Shown: positions 10,700 to 23,492 of the stretch, piece after piece
Layout of the letters: each line of letters begins with the position of its first letter
How positions within the stretch are numbered: the first letter of the stretch is position 1
NCBI GenBank assembly: GCA_942486035.1
Contig: CALNXK010000030.1
Location: forward strand, 15,001 to 79,000
Length of the DNA: 64,000 nucleotides
DNA from: Porites lobata
Taxonomy: Eukaryota; Cnidaria; Anthozoa; Scleractinia; Poritidae
Reading direction: 5' to 3'
The notes under the pieces: model-generated
What the model saw: the letters and a program-made list of their open reading frames with translations, nothing else
Told to the model about the DNA's origin: nothing
The model's database searches: none
Program-made: the position numbers and the translations under genes

Positions 10700-12013
10700 A
10701 CTATTGATGCAAGGATCCATGAGTGTTAGCTTAATAAAAGACTTGGAAAAACAGTAAATGTGTGAAACAACGTGGTGGTGTGACGATGGAGAGAAAAACA
10801 TTAGCCAATGTTAACTCCTTTAAGCCCCTATAACCGGAAACAAATTCTCCAAACAATATACATTTCCTTGATGAATTCGTTGAGAAAATTTGACAAAAGA
10901 TCAAAACATTTTCCTTTTGGTGATCATGGTAATAATTCTTATAACCTTTTGATTATTTATCGATATCGTTAGAAGAAAATCGATGCTGCTGTCGAAGCTT
11001 CAAGCGCTAGCCCTTTGGGAATTTTATACCGGTAGAAAATTTGTCCCGTGTCGTGGGAACGTAGCTACATTGCCAGCAGAGGTTTCTCTCTTGCATGGCT
11101 AGACTTCGTTAACGCTAAAAGCTATGCAAGAGAGAAACCTCTGCTCACAAAGTAGAACGTAGCCCCGAGGGGGGGGGGGAACGTAACCCTAGGAGACTGC
11201 CTTTATGATGAGTTCTACGGACCGGTTTACAGAGGCCTTGTTTTTTTGGACTAGAAGAAATAGGTAGTTCTCAGGCATTCGCACATGTTGAAAAGATTAT
11301 TTTCAAGGGGCAATTTATTAACAGTTTTTACAAAAGAATATAGAAGGAACCAATGACAGCATCAGCATTTGAACAAGACTGATATTTATTTTTTCAACCG
11401 TTTAGTACTTTATACATTAATCAAGCTTATTCGGAATGAAACATTATTATACATACCGGTTTGCACATGATTGCGCAATTAAGTAATTCGCACGATGGCG
11501 TCATTTTACTACCGACCACGGTCAGAATCCTTCTCGTTTTTCCTTTTCTATTCAATTTTGGTCATCCCAGCGAGGTTTAGATAACAAAAGCCCTTATTTC
11601 CACAAGAAACTAAGCCCCTCAAGGATTCTTGTCGTAGTAGTAAAATGACGTCATTTTGCAAATGGCGTATTAAGATGTTTACAGCTGAAGTCGAAATGGA
11701 CATTAATCATCACAAATCAATACCTTTCCTGCATCTTGTGCCTCAACTTAACAGCTGACCACATCTTATTTCGTTCATTTTTGATAGAATTAAAAACTAC
11801 CTTACTTATTTCTTAACTTTAATATATGACCACGTTGGGTTCGCAGACCATTAAAGCTATATACATTTAGTTGGCTGATTGGTTGAACTACTACTAGGCT
11901 ATATGTTATAGCCCACTAGTAGCGAAAAGCGACGGCTTTGAAAACCAAACCAAAGGCGGCTGAATCGCTTTTTGCTAGCTAAAGTTGTTTTTTCTCGATA
12001 TTTTTGACAAACA

Positions 12014-12053
<40 letters not shown>

Positions 12054-13386
12054 GGCCTCTGCGTCAATAGCCCTTCTTCGGCCTCGAGGAATAACTGTTA
12101 ATTAGCCGGTATATTCTTGCTCTTTAGCATTCAAATCCAGTCTGCTACCGGCCATGAGAGAATTAAGATGCGGCCCGTTTATCCGCCCTATTTACATGGT
12201 TTATTTCAAACTGGTGTAACCCTTTGTAAGTTATTTACATAAAGAGATAAATAATTTGTGATTATGTGAATAAGGCCCTCGTCGGATTATCGGATGTCAC
12301 CCTAAAACCACCAGAGAGAGAGCCCATAATCAAACACAGTAGGTCTGCCAATTTTTAGGGTTTAAATTGTTAACATTGAGATTTTATGGTGGTTTAAATT
12401 ACGGAAAAATACGGTCTTAATAAAAGGAAAATGTCACTGGACCGTTGAAAGAGTATCAGGGCTTCCTAAGGGCTTAGGGGAGAGGAGATATTAGAGGGCG
12501 AAGGGGGGAGGGGAAAGAGAGACAGGAAGTCTTACTTCGCTGTCTTAACCATTTCTTCCATTTCTTCCCACCTATCCTGAGTATCAGGCTAGGACTTCCT
12601 AAGGGGTTAGAGCAGAGGAGATTTGAGATTTTGAAGGGGGACGAAACAAAGGCGTTTCTCCTTCTTCACTGCCTTCCCTTTTCGATTCTGTCTTGTCCCT
12701 TCCCCCCAGAGGCGACTGATACTCAGACTACTGGACCGCACGTATTTCGGTCTAGAAACCTTTTCCATAAAAATCCTTATATTGACACATTCCAACATCC
12801 ACAACATCGCTTGGTCTTTTGTGTTAGTCACTTCTAAATGTGCATTCTGGCTAATTTCTTATGCTGTTTACATCACTGGTATTGCCTAAGTTGTAAGCGA
12901 TGGATATAGTAAGGTGAATTCATCTCACCATTCAAGTGTCCTTTAGGGAACTCACTTATGAAAGGGGCCGGGATTCTCTTCTGATTTAGGGAAGTAAGGT
13001 GCAGATTTTGGTATCGACTGAAAGAACCCTATAGTTAGCAGAAAAAAAGGAAGAACCACTTTAAGATGCATTCTGTATCGGAATTATAATTTGTACAGCG
13101 CGTATTTGGCTATTTTGTCTGGTGCCTTGTTGGGGTCAAGGAAACGTTGATCCCCGTCCTGATTGGTCTCTTTCAGAAGGTTCCCGCCCTTTTCTCATTG
13201 GATTCCCCTCGGAGCAATTCATGGCTCGTCAAAAAGGTACTGTTGTAGTGCACTGAAACTACTGTATCAACAGACACTTTTACTTCAAAAGACCAATATT
13301 AAACTGTCAAACACCCCTTCGTCCCCTCCATGGGCGACTCCTACATGAATGCGACAGGGATGCATGTCAGAAAATTGGACTGAAAC
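10700..13386. other. Intergenic, repeat-bearing, no gene seen
   Basis: No open frame here has family features. The block 10,815-10,985 resembles 51,845-52,032 (shared CTTTAAGCCCC, CAAATTCTCCA and TGATCAT elements). There is a strong hairpin at 11075-11145, a G run near 11,168, small hairpins at 11,889-11,978, and a degenerate direct duplication around 12,450-12,720 (GAGTATCAGG...CTTCCTAAGG occurs twice). Confidence 0.5.
11075..11145. repeat. 26-bp near-perfect hairpin
   Basis: Arms 11075-11100 and 11120-11145 pair at 25 of 26 positions (AGCAGAGGTTTCTCTC / GAGAGAAACCTCTGCT outer part) around a 19-nt loop. It could be a tiny MITE or a small-RNA precursor; no target duplication is seen. Confidence 0.7.
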
Positions 13387-13733
13387 CAGGGGCACCCAAC
13401 GACAGTGTCCTCATAAATACATTTAAAAAAATAGACTTTGTAATAGGCTATCCAGAGACTTTTAGATCTCTAGAAATGCATTCTAAGCGGCGCTAAAATT
13501 TGTAACTGTTCTGTCATCCTAGGGGAACTCGAGCCTTTTCTAAGAAAAATAGCCTAACTTGGGCATTGAAATGTGAAAAATTAAACTTAAGAAAATCGTA
13601 GCGAATTTATTAGATAAGCGTTGTACCTGAACGAACGATCATCTAGAAATTTTTAGCCGTCCTCCAGTAATTCTAGGCAATATTTGCTTCTCCGAACAGA
13701 TATTTTACAGAAAACCGTCGTTGGGTGCCCCTG
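13387..13733. mobile_element. CAGGGGCACC MITE, copy 1
   Basis: Ends CAGGGGCACCCAACG and CGTTGGGTGCCCCTG are perfect inverted repeats. The 6-bp TGAAAC flanks both sides (13381-13386, 13734-13739). 347 bp, non-coding. Related copies are at 25,433 and 39,578. Confidence 0.75.
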
Positions 13734-14021
13734 TGAAACTCCTGATAGATACCAGTGTGGGCTTGGCTAAGGCTTTATTTCTACCCTTAAGAAGAATGTG
13801 ACAAGCAACGAAATAAAACTTTACAGTAGGACTATTATATAGTAATCCTCTACGCACAACCTCAGCGATATCTAAATGGGAAAAATGTTTGGTCTCCTGT
13901 CCTTATCACCCTAAGTAAGACCAAAATCTGCAACTAACATCCCCAAGAGGAGATGACAAAATTTAGACCCCCGTCTTTTAAACGTGTATACACGTGCATT
14001 GGGCTCGTACACAAAGGTTTA

Positions 14022-14444
14022 TGCCCGGGGGGGCACTTGGGTATTTTTTGGGTGGGTATGTGCCGCCCGGGACTCCAAATTGGCACCCCGTTCTAAAGAA
14101 AAAATCCCCTAAAATTGATACCCCGTTCTAGAATTCGCCCTAAAACTGATACCCCGTTCTAAAAATGGGCCAATTTTTTATACTCCGTTCTAAGGTGCAA
14201 AGAGTACAACAGTTTGCTTGTTAACGCATTGAACCATATTTTTAAACGTAATCTGACCTTGAATAATTTCAAATGGCTGCTTACAAAACTGGAGCTTTCG
14301 TGCATTCGAAATATTATACCCCGTTCTAGGAAACGCCTCTGAAATGGATACCCCACTCTAAATCAGGAGTTCAAAATCACGACCCAGTTGGGCGGCACAT
14401 ACCCATATAGGTAATGTATGGGAGTACCCCCCCCCCGGGGGTAT
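14022..14444. mobile_element. Inverted-repeat element with CCCGTTCTA motifs, copy 1
   Basis: GGGTATGTGCCGCCC (14054-14068) is inverted at 14390-14404, with G and C runs at the outer ends. Inside, TACCCCGTTCTA-type motifs recur about seven times. A related element is at 35,813-36,217. Non-coding. Confidence 0.55.
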
Positions 14445-14565
14445 ATGGCCTCTTAAACACAGATTTCATGACTGTAACTTCCAGTCTATGGTAATCGAAA
14501 TCATTGATGGCTGTTCATGGTTAAATTCCCTTAGAAAAGGAGACAAAAACGGCTGTTACACAGAC

Positions 14566-15842
14566 CTACACTTGGATTGCGTCAGCAACGGCGTTATCCT
14601 TGGTTTCTTTTGCGTTATTGTTCTGGGACGTCTGAGTTGGACTATTTGGTGGCGAGCGATCATCTTTGACACTCATCAAAGATAGCGATAAGTTTGTATG
14701 CCCAGATTTGCTCTCCGTTGGGCTTTGTGGTAATGTATAAGCACTCGATTTACGACCGGCAACTGTCACAATCCTCCAAATACTTGTCCTAGTTTCGTTC
14801 CAATCGTTGTTTGAGGATCCAAATTGCCACGAACTTTTCCGGTACTTGCTTAGACCAGGGCAACAGCTTAGGGTTGCAAAAAACGCCTTGCGAAATTTTT
14901 CATTTAGCAGAATGTAAAGGCATGGATTTAAAGCGCTGTTGGCATGTGCTATCCAGTTGAATAGCATCTGAACACTATCTGGCAACTTGTGACTTTGATC
15001 AGGTCGTACGAACCACAAATAATGATTAACATAGACAGGAAACCAGCAGACTGCAAATACCACGCATATGACGACCAGCAGTCGAACAACCTTACGTTTC
15101 GATTTTTCAGCAGCAGCGAGGTTCGTATCTGTTACATTCCCTGGAATCTTACGTAGCCACAATTTTCGGCAAATTAAGGAGTAAATGATTATTGTTATGG
15201 AGAGAGGTAACGCGTATACTATGACAAAAACGCTGATGTGGAAGCTCTTAAGCACTTTATATGTTTCGGTGAAGTCTGTGTCGTTTGGTGGTGCCCATGG
15301 CCACTCCTGTAAACAATAGTATACGCCTGGTTGCTTCTCAGTTGTTTGATACATTAAAACATAAGGGGTCATTAACCCAAAAGATAAGATCCATATAACT
15401 GCTGACAAGACTTTTGGCTTTTGGAAGAATTTCTCTTTCAAAGGAAAAAATACGGCGTAGAATCTGTCAAACGAAATCAGCATCATTGTGAAAACAGACG
15501 CGGAAATAAAAACTGGCATGACATAAGACAACGCTTTGCAAGTAATGCTACCCAGCGTTCCCCCGATCCAAGTGTCACGGTACAAATTGGCGACCGAAAA
15601 CGGCATAATCGTGATAGTTAGCAGCAGATCTGCAACGGTCATGTTGGCGATAAACAGGTTTGTCACGCTGCGAGATGAAGATTTCTTCAAGACCACGAGC
15701 AGACCAAAAGAGTTACCAATCAGAGCTACGAGAAAAATGACCGCATATGCTGTCGTTAGGCCAATTTTAAGATCCATCGGAACGCCGCCAGCGGGCTGTT
15801 GTGGGTCGGGGGCCCGGCTTGATGCAGTGGTTATGTTTGTTC
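14566..15842 (-). CDS. Class A GPCR, peptide-receptor-like (GPCR 1)
   Basis: One large exon encodes the whole seven-helix core and ends in TAG at 14566-14568. It starts after a good acceptor (TCTGTTTTAG, 15843-15852 on the complement) in phase 1, so a small upstream exon should supply the first Met; an internal Met (15775-15777) is a possible but less likely start. Visible class A marks are GN in TM1, LFIANMTVADLL in TM2, Cys before TM3, DRF instead of DRY, an ECL2 Cys (VYYCLQEW), CWFP in TM6 and NPCLY in TM7. NIT in the N-terminus is a glycosylation sequon. The tail ends AIQV, a class II-type PDZ ligand. General resemblance is to neuropeptide FF/RYamide/tachykinin-type receptors; the ligand is unknown. 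The paralogue at 49,074-51,103 shares the intron phase and tail end. Confidence 0.88.
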
Positions 15843-16017
15843 CTAAAACAGAAAGATAAGACAAGTAAAGGTCAGACCAAAGAATGAGTAATAGATCGCT
15901 CTATTTCAACGGGAGAGAAGGAAAAGGTGCCTACAGATTGTTCACAGCCTCTCAATAGAGAAGAGAAGTGATGACGTCACAAAAACTAGATTTGTGAGTA
16001 TACGATTGGTTAGCCGT

Positions 16018-16423
16018 GAGGGTCTCAATGGGGTGGCCGCCTTCACGGTCAATTATTGGCGGTTGACGGTTAAATTTTAGAGCTTTTGACAGTTAACGGT
16101 TTTTAAGTGGAAATTTACTCCTCTATAAAGTAAAATAAATTGTTTCGGTTTTGGAGGTTGTCTTGGCCTTAGACTAATAAGCTTCGAAATATTTGCACGT
16201 ATAAGCAAGTTCTAAGGTTTTGTAATGTCTAGAGAGTGCGTTTTTGAGAACGTAGGAACTGTTTTTTTTTTCAGTTTTGAGATTCTCCGTGAAGACCTCT
16301 GAAATAGTGAGATCTGAGCTACCTTTAAACTGTTTGGCGGTTAATGTCAGTCTGCATTTTTGACGGTTGACGGTTAAATTTTAGGCCCTTTTACGGCTGA
16401 TGGTTAACCCCATTGAGACCCTC
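16018..16423. mobile_element. GAGGGTCTCAATGGGGT inverted-repeat element
   Basis: GAGGGTCTCAATGGGGT (16018-16034) is perfectly inverted at 16407-16423. Inside, TTGACGGTTAAATTTTAG-type motifs repeat near both ends. 406 bp, non-coding, lying just 5' of GPCR 1. No clear target duplication. Confidence 0.65.
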
Positions 16424-16516
16424 TAGCATATCCAGAAAGAAAAAGATGAAAAATGTTCACCTGCTAAAAATTAGCCTAATGGTGCAAATGGGTGCGGAAA
16501 CAGGGGGGCCCGGGCT

Positions 16517-16659
16517 GCGGAGATATAAGCAACGTTATGTTCTGATGACTCAAATCCTTCTAAAACATAGGCCTGGATCGTTGACGTTTCGATCCAAGCC
16601 AATTTTAGAAGCATTTATTATATGGAGTCATCAGAGCAAACCGGTGCTTATGTCTCCGC
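16517..16659. mobile_element. Fold-back MITE
   Basis: About 65-bp arms are imperfect inverted copies (GCGGAGATATAAGC / GCTTATGTCTCCGC outer blocks, CTGATGACTC / GAGTCATCAG inner blocks) around a loop near GTTGACG. No coding capacity. Confidence 0.55.
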
Positions 16660-17439
16660 ACCGCTCTAACAGGCTGATGTTTGGCAAGGAGGCTTTTTAC
16701 ATCTTTTTCTGTCTGAATATTTTAACCAATCCCATAATTTCCCTAATTTGAATTTTTGTGACGTCACACTTCTCTTCGCTATTAAGTTTTCTCAACGCAA
16801 ACTACCCAAAGGAAAAAAGCAAATAGCTAGGCGAAACGGGCATGCGCGTCCATAAAAGTTCTTCTTTTATTAACCTAAAAACCCTTTAGCTAGCGAATCA
16901 GAATCAGCAAATTTAAAAGTATACTTATATACAGCCGCTCCTTATGTCTTCTCGTAAAGTATTCCGGCAGTGAAAAAAAATATCACCTGAGAGATCTTGC
17001 CTTTCAAAGTTTAGACGATGAAATTTTAACTCTTCCCAACTTGTCACAACGTAACAAAAGAGTTGCGAGGGTCAACATCGGCTCTTAACAAAAGACCAGA
17101 AAATGTTTGCGCAAGTTAAGACTTGGGACCTATTGTCAGGAAGATCATTCCAATGTTATATCATAATGCTCATTTGTAGCTGCGCCCCCGATAGAATGCT
17201 CCAGCGGCTCCGCACCTACAATGTTATTTTGTGCTACATTGAGTACGACTTCAAGAGCTCGGTTGATATAGAACAAGACGCCTAAAGTCGTTTCCGTGGG
17301 ATGCGTTGGTCTATGGAAGAATAATGGCGTTCTATCTGAATTTGGAATGATTAGGGAAACCGGAAAGATGTGTCATGTTATGAGCATCGATGAGTAGGTT
17401 ACCTGTATGGATTGGTTTAATGTGCTTATGACTGAATTT

Positions 17440-17466
17440 ATAGTAGCCTGCCACGCAGGCTACTAT
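17440..17466. repeat. 12-bp perfect hairpin
   Basis: ATAGTAGCCTGC and GCAGGCTACTAT pair perfectly around a 3-nt loop (CAC). Probably part of a dispersed repeat. Confidence 0.6.
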
Positions 17467-18657
17467 TTCTCCCCAATCCACATCCCCTTTTTGCTTCCTC
17501 CCTATCCCCTACCCCTTTCGACACCTGCTACGCAAGCTAAATTTATAGTTGTCAGTGGTCGCAAGGATGGAGTTGATCTTGTTTTGATCTATCGCTATGT
17601 AGTCATTTTCATAGCACGATTTGGATGAGAAAAAGAAGTTATTTTGCATCAAAACAAGGTTTACCCGCGTAACTTAAATTGGAATGTTAAGAGAAACAAG
17701 TAATGGAGAACATGCGCATAATGCTCTCTGATTAACCTGAACAGGAACTATATGTATAAAAATACATCATATCTTGGTAGTAAGTTGCCACAGGTAACTT
17801 TTTCAAAGAGAAATTAATAAACATTGTAGTTTTAGGTTAATGGAACAAAACAAAACAAAACAAAACATCCGCTTGCTTTATCCAGGGTCGAACCAAGGGT
17901 TACAAAGTTCGATAAAGTTCCAATGTTTTAATCCAAGATGAAAGTTTAATATTCCAAGATGCTCTTGATACAGTTAAAAATTAATTGCAATGTGTTTCCA
18001 AGGTCTCAAAGTTAACATAGTTCCAATGATTATCCCTGATTCCAAGGTATCACAAGTTTACTAAGGTCCACTCCTGATCCGTGTCCCATCCAGAAGTCCA
18101 ATCCAAGCCGAAAGCGAGTTGTCGATCGACGAGGACAATGTTTTCGCGATTTCACCGCCAATCGTCAAGGGTACGAGTTGAAATTTACACGATTTAACCT
18201 CCCATCGTCAACGTGTTTTCGATAAGAAAAGAAAAAAACTGAACTCTAGCTGTGCTCGGCAAAAACTGGCGAACTCCGAATAGAAAAATCGATCGGAAAT
18301 CACGGCCCGCAACCAGACGCTACTAAAACCTTATGAAAAAGCTAGACCTCAACAAAAAAGAATCATGAAGGAAAGAAATAATTTGGTTAGGTCGCCTTTC
18401 GTGACTTACCAGTATCCCGAAGGATTTAGCTGGTTAACAAGCCATTCTAAACCACGAGTGGGAATACTCTAGCGCGACAAATTTGGCAAGGAACGTTCTA
18501 ATTTCAACGTTCTTTAGAGGAAGCAAATCGATTAAAAACCGATACAGATTTTGTACAATCTGATTGGTCGGCTTGGAAGAAGAGCTAATCGATAAAGATT
18601 TTAGGCAATCCTATTGGCTGGCTTTGCAATTTTGGGTACAACCGAACCGGATTTTTA

Positions 18658-18685
18658 CCGTGGGAGTGCCACAGGCATCCCACGG
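18658..18685. repeat. Short hairpin CCGTGGGA / TCCCACGG
   Basis: Twelve base pairs with one bulged G and a 3-nt loop. No downstream U-tract or gene context gives it a function. Confidence 0.5.
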
Positions 18686-21310
18686 AAAAACTGAATCTCA
18701 TAGGTGATGGTGAACATTATGGCCTTTAACCAGCAGATGCCATACATTTTTTCTGCTGTGTTATCTACTTTATCGCTCTTTTCATTAAACGATGATGAAA
18801 TAAAAAGCATTTCTTTTTACTTACATAAGCTGTGATGCTTGAAAAGGTTGGGTTTTGATTATTTGAAAAAAGAAAAAAAATAAAACGAAACGTTTTGATT
18901 CCTTTCTGAATTGTACAAATTGCGAATTGTACAAATTCCTCGTTCTTCCTCTAGCTAACTCTCATCACGTACCGTTTACTCCTGTAGAGTTCGTGCTCAT
19001 TTTGCCCTTTCTCTTCTCTATAAAAAAGGAAAAGAAGTAAAAGAAAATTAAGAATACTCCTACCTAACAATTCTCACCATTCATATTGTGTTAAAGAGGG
19101 TAGGGCTGTTACTATATAAATTAGTTTATTAATATAAACGTTTCCCTTACAAAAACGTCGATTCGTAGCTGTGCAAGAATGTCAAAGTTAATTATTACAA
19201 TCATGGAACCTTTCTGTTTTCTCGAACGCAAATTGCCTGTAGTAATTTGTACTGTGTGATCTATCTATATTTCCGAATTATGTTTACTGTTTGGAAATAA
19301 TTTTTTGAAATTTTCTTGTACCGAATTATGTATTCATTGTATAATCACTGAACGAATGAATGCTTGAGGTTGGAGGGGTAAATGGAGTTTTCTTTACTAA
19401 AAAAAGCCCCTCGACAAACAGTCTTTAATTATTTCACACCCTTTTCAGTTTGCAATCCCAAGCTATAAATCAATGTCATAGCGCCAGATGCGCGAGACCG
19501 CCTCTTCAAGAAACCTGGCAAAATGAGTTACGGTCTGACTAGCCAAGGGCGAGGCCAAATCTTTTCAGGAGACAAACGAAGAGAAAAAGTATAGCTTAAG
19601 GACACACAACTTTTAGTTTGCATTTACAGCAGACAAAAGCTAAGACTTGGACAAACTGGGATATGGATAGGTCGGACAGATTTCAATGAATTTGAATGAG
19701 ATTTCTGTTGATTTTTAGAAGAACATCTGCTTTTAAAATGGAATAAGCTTTAAATGGGAAAAAATGGCGAAAATCACCAGACACGGCAGTTTTACACGGT
19801 TGTTTGATTTGTAGAAAACGCTCAAGAAATTCATAATTCAGCTTTTCATTCTCAATAGTGCCTTAAACCAAAATCAAGAAATTAGATAATTTCGCCTGTC
19901 GTAAATTACCAAAGGACTATGTGAAATTACTTTACTGCTGGAGAGGTTTCATTTGAACGAATGGCATTAACGTGAAAGGTAGAATGTATCTAAGTAAGTA
20001 ATACTGACATTTGAAAGTTTTGCTGAAGAGGCCGTTTCATTCAAATGGCGACACACCCTGAATTTCGTGCGGACTCATTTAAATTTAGAATTACACTGAA
20101 TTCTGTCTCTTTAAAAGGTTTTTTTTTCTAGGACTTTAAGATCCAACGACACGACGCCAACGAGAACGTCAAAAAAAGCAATAGCGGTTTAATAAGCGAT
20201 TAACAACTTTGTACGTGCATCATTCTTTTTGTGCATTTCTTTGCCATTTTTGCACGACTACGACGTGAGAATGCCTAATTTCGCCATTTATGGAGAACGT
20301 AAACAAGCAATGACGAAATTTTATTTCTCTTTCTGAACTTGGATACGGTCCCTTGAAATTCAACTTTAGGCGGCTTGGCCTACATTTGAAAGAACGCAAA
20401 TTCACTTTTTGAGCGACGTTCTCGTTGCCGTCGCGTCGTTGAACCTTTAAGTCCCTAATGTCTTTTTACAGCGGTCTGAAGCCATATTAACGCAGCACTG
20501 GCGCCCAAAATCCTGGAAAACGTTTAAGAGTGATCTTGTTTGAATAGCAAACTAGTTAGGCAGGGATGAAATAAAAGCTCAAAATAAAGCAAGAGGCCAG
20601 ATCACAATCACTGACCATCACTGAGAAAGTTGATGAAAGCAGAAAGTTGGTGAGGCATAATTAAGAATTATTCATTCATGATTTTTCTTTGGAAAAAAAA
20701 ACATCAACCAAAACTAACTGAATTCTCTTCTGTATCTATGATATGATAACAAAGAAATCAAAGACAACATCATGTAACGTAAGCTTAGGCAAAGAAATGT
20801 AACTTTGTGATTTGTGATATCTGAACTGACATTCTCAAATATATTAGGACCAGAGGGGTCAAAAGGGAAGACCTAATGTTATCTATAACCCAGCTCACAG
20901 CTTTTTGCTTCCTGTATGCATGAACACACAAGTGAGAAATGGCTGAAATAAGTCCTACCTCCTGAATGTGTCAGTTGATCCCTTTTCTTGCTTGTGACGT
21001 GTTTTTCTATTCAAAATTGAAAAGTATTTTGTCATGTTTAGATTTGCGTCCTCGAATGCATTTATCACCATGCAATGTGATGATTAAAAAAAAACATATA
21101 GAAATTACATTCATGCACTAGAAGATACAAAGATAACTCAAATTCCTTGATCAACTATGCTTGATAACGCCAAGTTAGTCAGTGTCAGACCGATCATAAG
21201 TGCAGTATCACAAACCAACTTTTTCGTCAGCTCTTAATGCTGATCTATTTGTTTTGCTAGGTAAATGTGTTTGGTCTTTGCTATACGTTTGATTTAGAAC
21301 TCAAATAGAT

Positions 21311-21715
21311 TTATTTCCCAGCCTTTCTAAAATTTGGGAGCCATTTTTTCTGGGTAAAAACAGGATGAGTTCCGTTGTTTTTAGTTGCAAGAATTACTTG
21401 TGATTCAGAGTGATTCAGAAATTCGTTAACTAACGGATAGGAAAGATTTACACTCTTCTCCGCCTTTGCCCCCGTCTGTAACGCAAAGATAACTGGATGA
21501 GTTGAAAAAAAGTTAAAATCATTTTCAAACTTGCCAAAATTCAGTGGTGCCTGAGAAACAACTGCGTAGCACTTGGCAGTTTTTATCACGCGACCGTACA
21601 ATAATTTAAAAATGTTCTCTCCGTAATTATATAGAACAATTTGACAATTTAGCCGATGTAAATTAGACTTACTACTTACTATATTTGCTGCCCGGAGACT
21701 AAAGAGATCACGCAA
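21311..21715 (-). CDS. Unassigned 134-codon open frame, doubtful
   Basis: An open frame on the - strand inside AT-rich DNA. The translation has ordinary composition but no signal peptide, membrane segment, Cys pattern or known motif. It could be an exon fragment of a decayed gene, part of a transposon, or chance. No clear splice sites define its ends. Confidence 0.12.
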   Translation of the reverse strand: MRDLFSLRAANIVSSKSNLHRLNCQIVLYNYGENIFKLLYGRVIKTAKCYAVVSQAPLNFGKFENDFNFFSTHPVIFALQTGAKAEKSVNLSYPLVNEFLNHSESQVILATKNNGTHPVFTQKKWLPNFRKAGK

Positions 21716-23149
21716 TATTGGGCTTCTTAAAGAGATAACCAGCTATCAGTATCCGATATAAGGCGATAGTCTGACGGCGCCAATGCCTTATTGAGGTTTA
21801 CGTTCAGAAGATAAAATACGTGCTGTAGAAATATAAGCGGTAAATTAGATCTCAATTCATTGCCTGACATGTGACAAACGTCCAATCAGAGTCATGTTGA
21901 AATCTAGAAGAGCCAATACGAGCCCGGAATTACCTTATTTATAAGTCTACAAGTCTTACTGAAATCTGTACGTTTTTGCATGAGCTTGAGCGATAAAATG
22001 CCATTTTTTGAGAAGAACATGTTAATCGCAACTACAGACGAGGAAGTAAATATATTAGGATATTTCCACCACAACGGAAATTAAGTGTCGGTTGTTAATC
22101 TAAAAGGAATGTTTTGAAACTAAACGAAAAATTCTTGTTTACCAGGGATGTTTACAATTGTAACTTTTGGCAGATTTTGTCAAGAATGAATTACACTACG
22201 TCGCGAAGTAAAAAGATGAACATTCAACTATAATCACAAACTTTTTCAATCTGACAGATAGCAATGACAAGCAAAATAAACGAATAAGTCAAAAAAACCT
22301 CTAAAGTGAAGAAACAAGTATACTAAACGACAATATTGAATTAATATCATAAACAGGAAATTTTACCTTTTAATACCTCAGGCAAAACATATTACAATAG
22401 TTTATTTCACTTGTTTCATGAAATAAAATAGCGTGATAATAGTTAGCGTTTGGCTAAAATAATTTTTTTGCTCAATGACGTCCATTTTTGTTCAGTAATT
22501 TTGAGAAAAGTTGAAATATTACTCATCTTGTTGGAAATTTTTTGGTGAGAAATAGAATTTAGGGTAATTAAACGAGAACAGAGGAAATTTTTCTTTAAAA
22601 AGCGCTAATGGAACTTGTAACGTGACTGTACGTTCTATCTGAATTAGCGACACATGGCTTATGACACACTGCTGCAACTTAAGGCTAACATGTCTATTTC
22701 TGATAGTTAATTAATTCTGTGCATCAACGTGCAGTCAATCATAAATTTATATAGCCAAAGCTAAAGAAAGAAAATGTAGTTAGAATGAACAAGTTGAAAT
22801 TTCCTTGGATTCATCATCATCATCGACAACACCATTGCAATTAACGCCATTATAGCTGGCAAAAAGTTTTCACATCCATCTGCATTACTACAATCGAGGA
22901 GAAAAGTCATAAAACAGAGGATATTTTTTCAAATGTCTTGCAGTCTCCCCACCCTATACAATGTTCAAACTCAGGAAAAAATTTGGATACACGACACGAG
23001 TTAAACGTTGTACGTGGGTTAGGGGAAGAGAGAGGGTTGTCATGTACGGTTTTAAAACACGCAACAAATGCAAATTTTACTCCCTGATTCGAGCATTTTA
23101 CGGTAGTGAACTTTTAAAAAGGGAAGTGAATAAATAACAAAAACATAAT

Positions 23150-23190
23150 TTGATAAATAAATAAATAAATAGTTAAATAAATAAAAGCAT
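23150..23190. repeat. (AAAT)n microsatellite
   Basis: Repeated AAAT/TAAA tetranucleotides with one interruption (GTTA), immediately left of the MITE at 23,204. Confidence 0.7.
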
Positions 23191-23203
23191 AAATAAAGAC
23201 TTA

Positions 23204-23490
23204 CCGTAAACTTCCGATTATAATCCGCTCCCCCCCCCATTTATAGGCCCATCTACTTACATCTGGTTATAACCGCCGCTTCAGAATAAAAGCCCCCCTC
23301 TAGCATGTATTGAAATGAATTCGACTTTTTACGATGATTTGAGGCTTAAAAATGCGATCAAATTCAAACAGTATTTTGACCAGCACTGTTATGTAGCTTG
23401 TTTTGAAACACCTTTTTTAGTCCGATTATAAGCCTCTAAAATCCCTTACGAAGCTGTATAAGCCTAGGGCTGATAATCGGAAGTTTACGG
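23204..23490. mobile_element. Tc1/mariner-type MITE, TA flanked
   Basis: CCGTAAACTTCCGATTAT is inverted at the right end (ATAATCGGAAGTTTACGG; one mismatch at the inner edge) and TA flanks both sides (23202-23203, 23491-23492). Inner 'ATAAGCC'-type motifs recur. 287 bp, non-coding. Confidence 0.75.
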
Positions 23491-23492
23491 TA

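Larger units (their letters stand above)
17467..23203. other. Gene desert, no supported gene
   Basis: AT-rich intergenic sequence. It contains a (AAAAC)n run near 17,845-17,868, a 12-bp hairpin at 18658-18685 (CCGTGGGA / TCCCACGG), and one - strand open frame of 134 codons (21311-21715) with no recognisable domain, signal peptide or repeat. That frame could be a chance or fragmentary frame. A possible 7-nt first coding exon of GPCR 1 (ATGAAT then G|GTGAGA, 19084 down to 19078) fits in phase only and is very speculative. Confidence 0.4.

Noticed and set aside
14566..15864. GPCR 1 starting at the upstream MSYLSVL reading
   Set aside because: Those codons lie in intron sequence: a polypyrimidine tract and AG acceptor end at 15,843, and GPCR 2 has the same phase 1 acceptor at the equivalent place.
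19078..19084. ATGAAT then G|GTGAGA as first coding exon of GPCR 1
   Set aside because: Phase fits, but it is only seven bases, 3.2 kb away, and shares nothing else with exon 1 of GPCR 2. Kept only as a remark.
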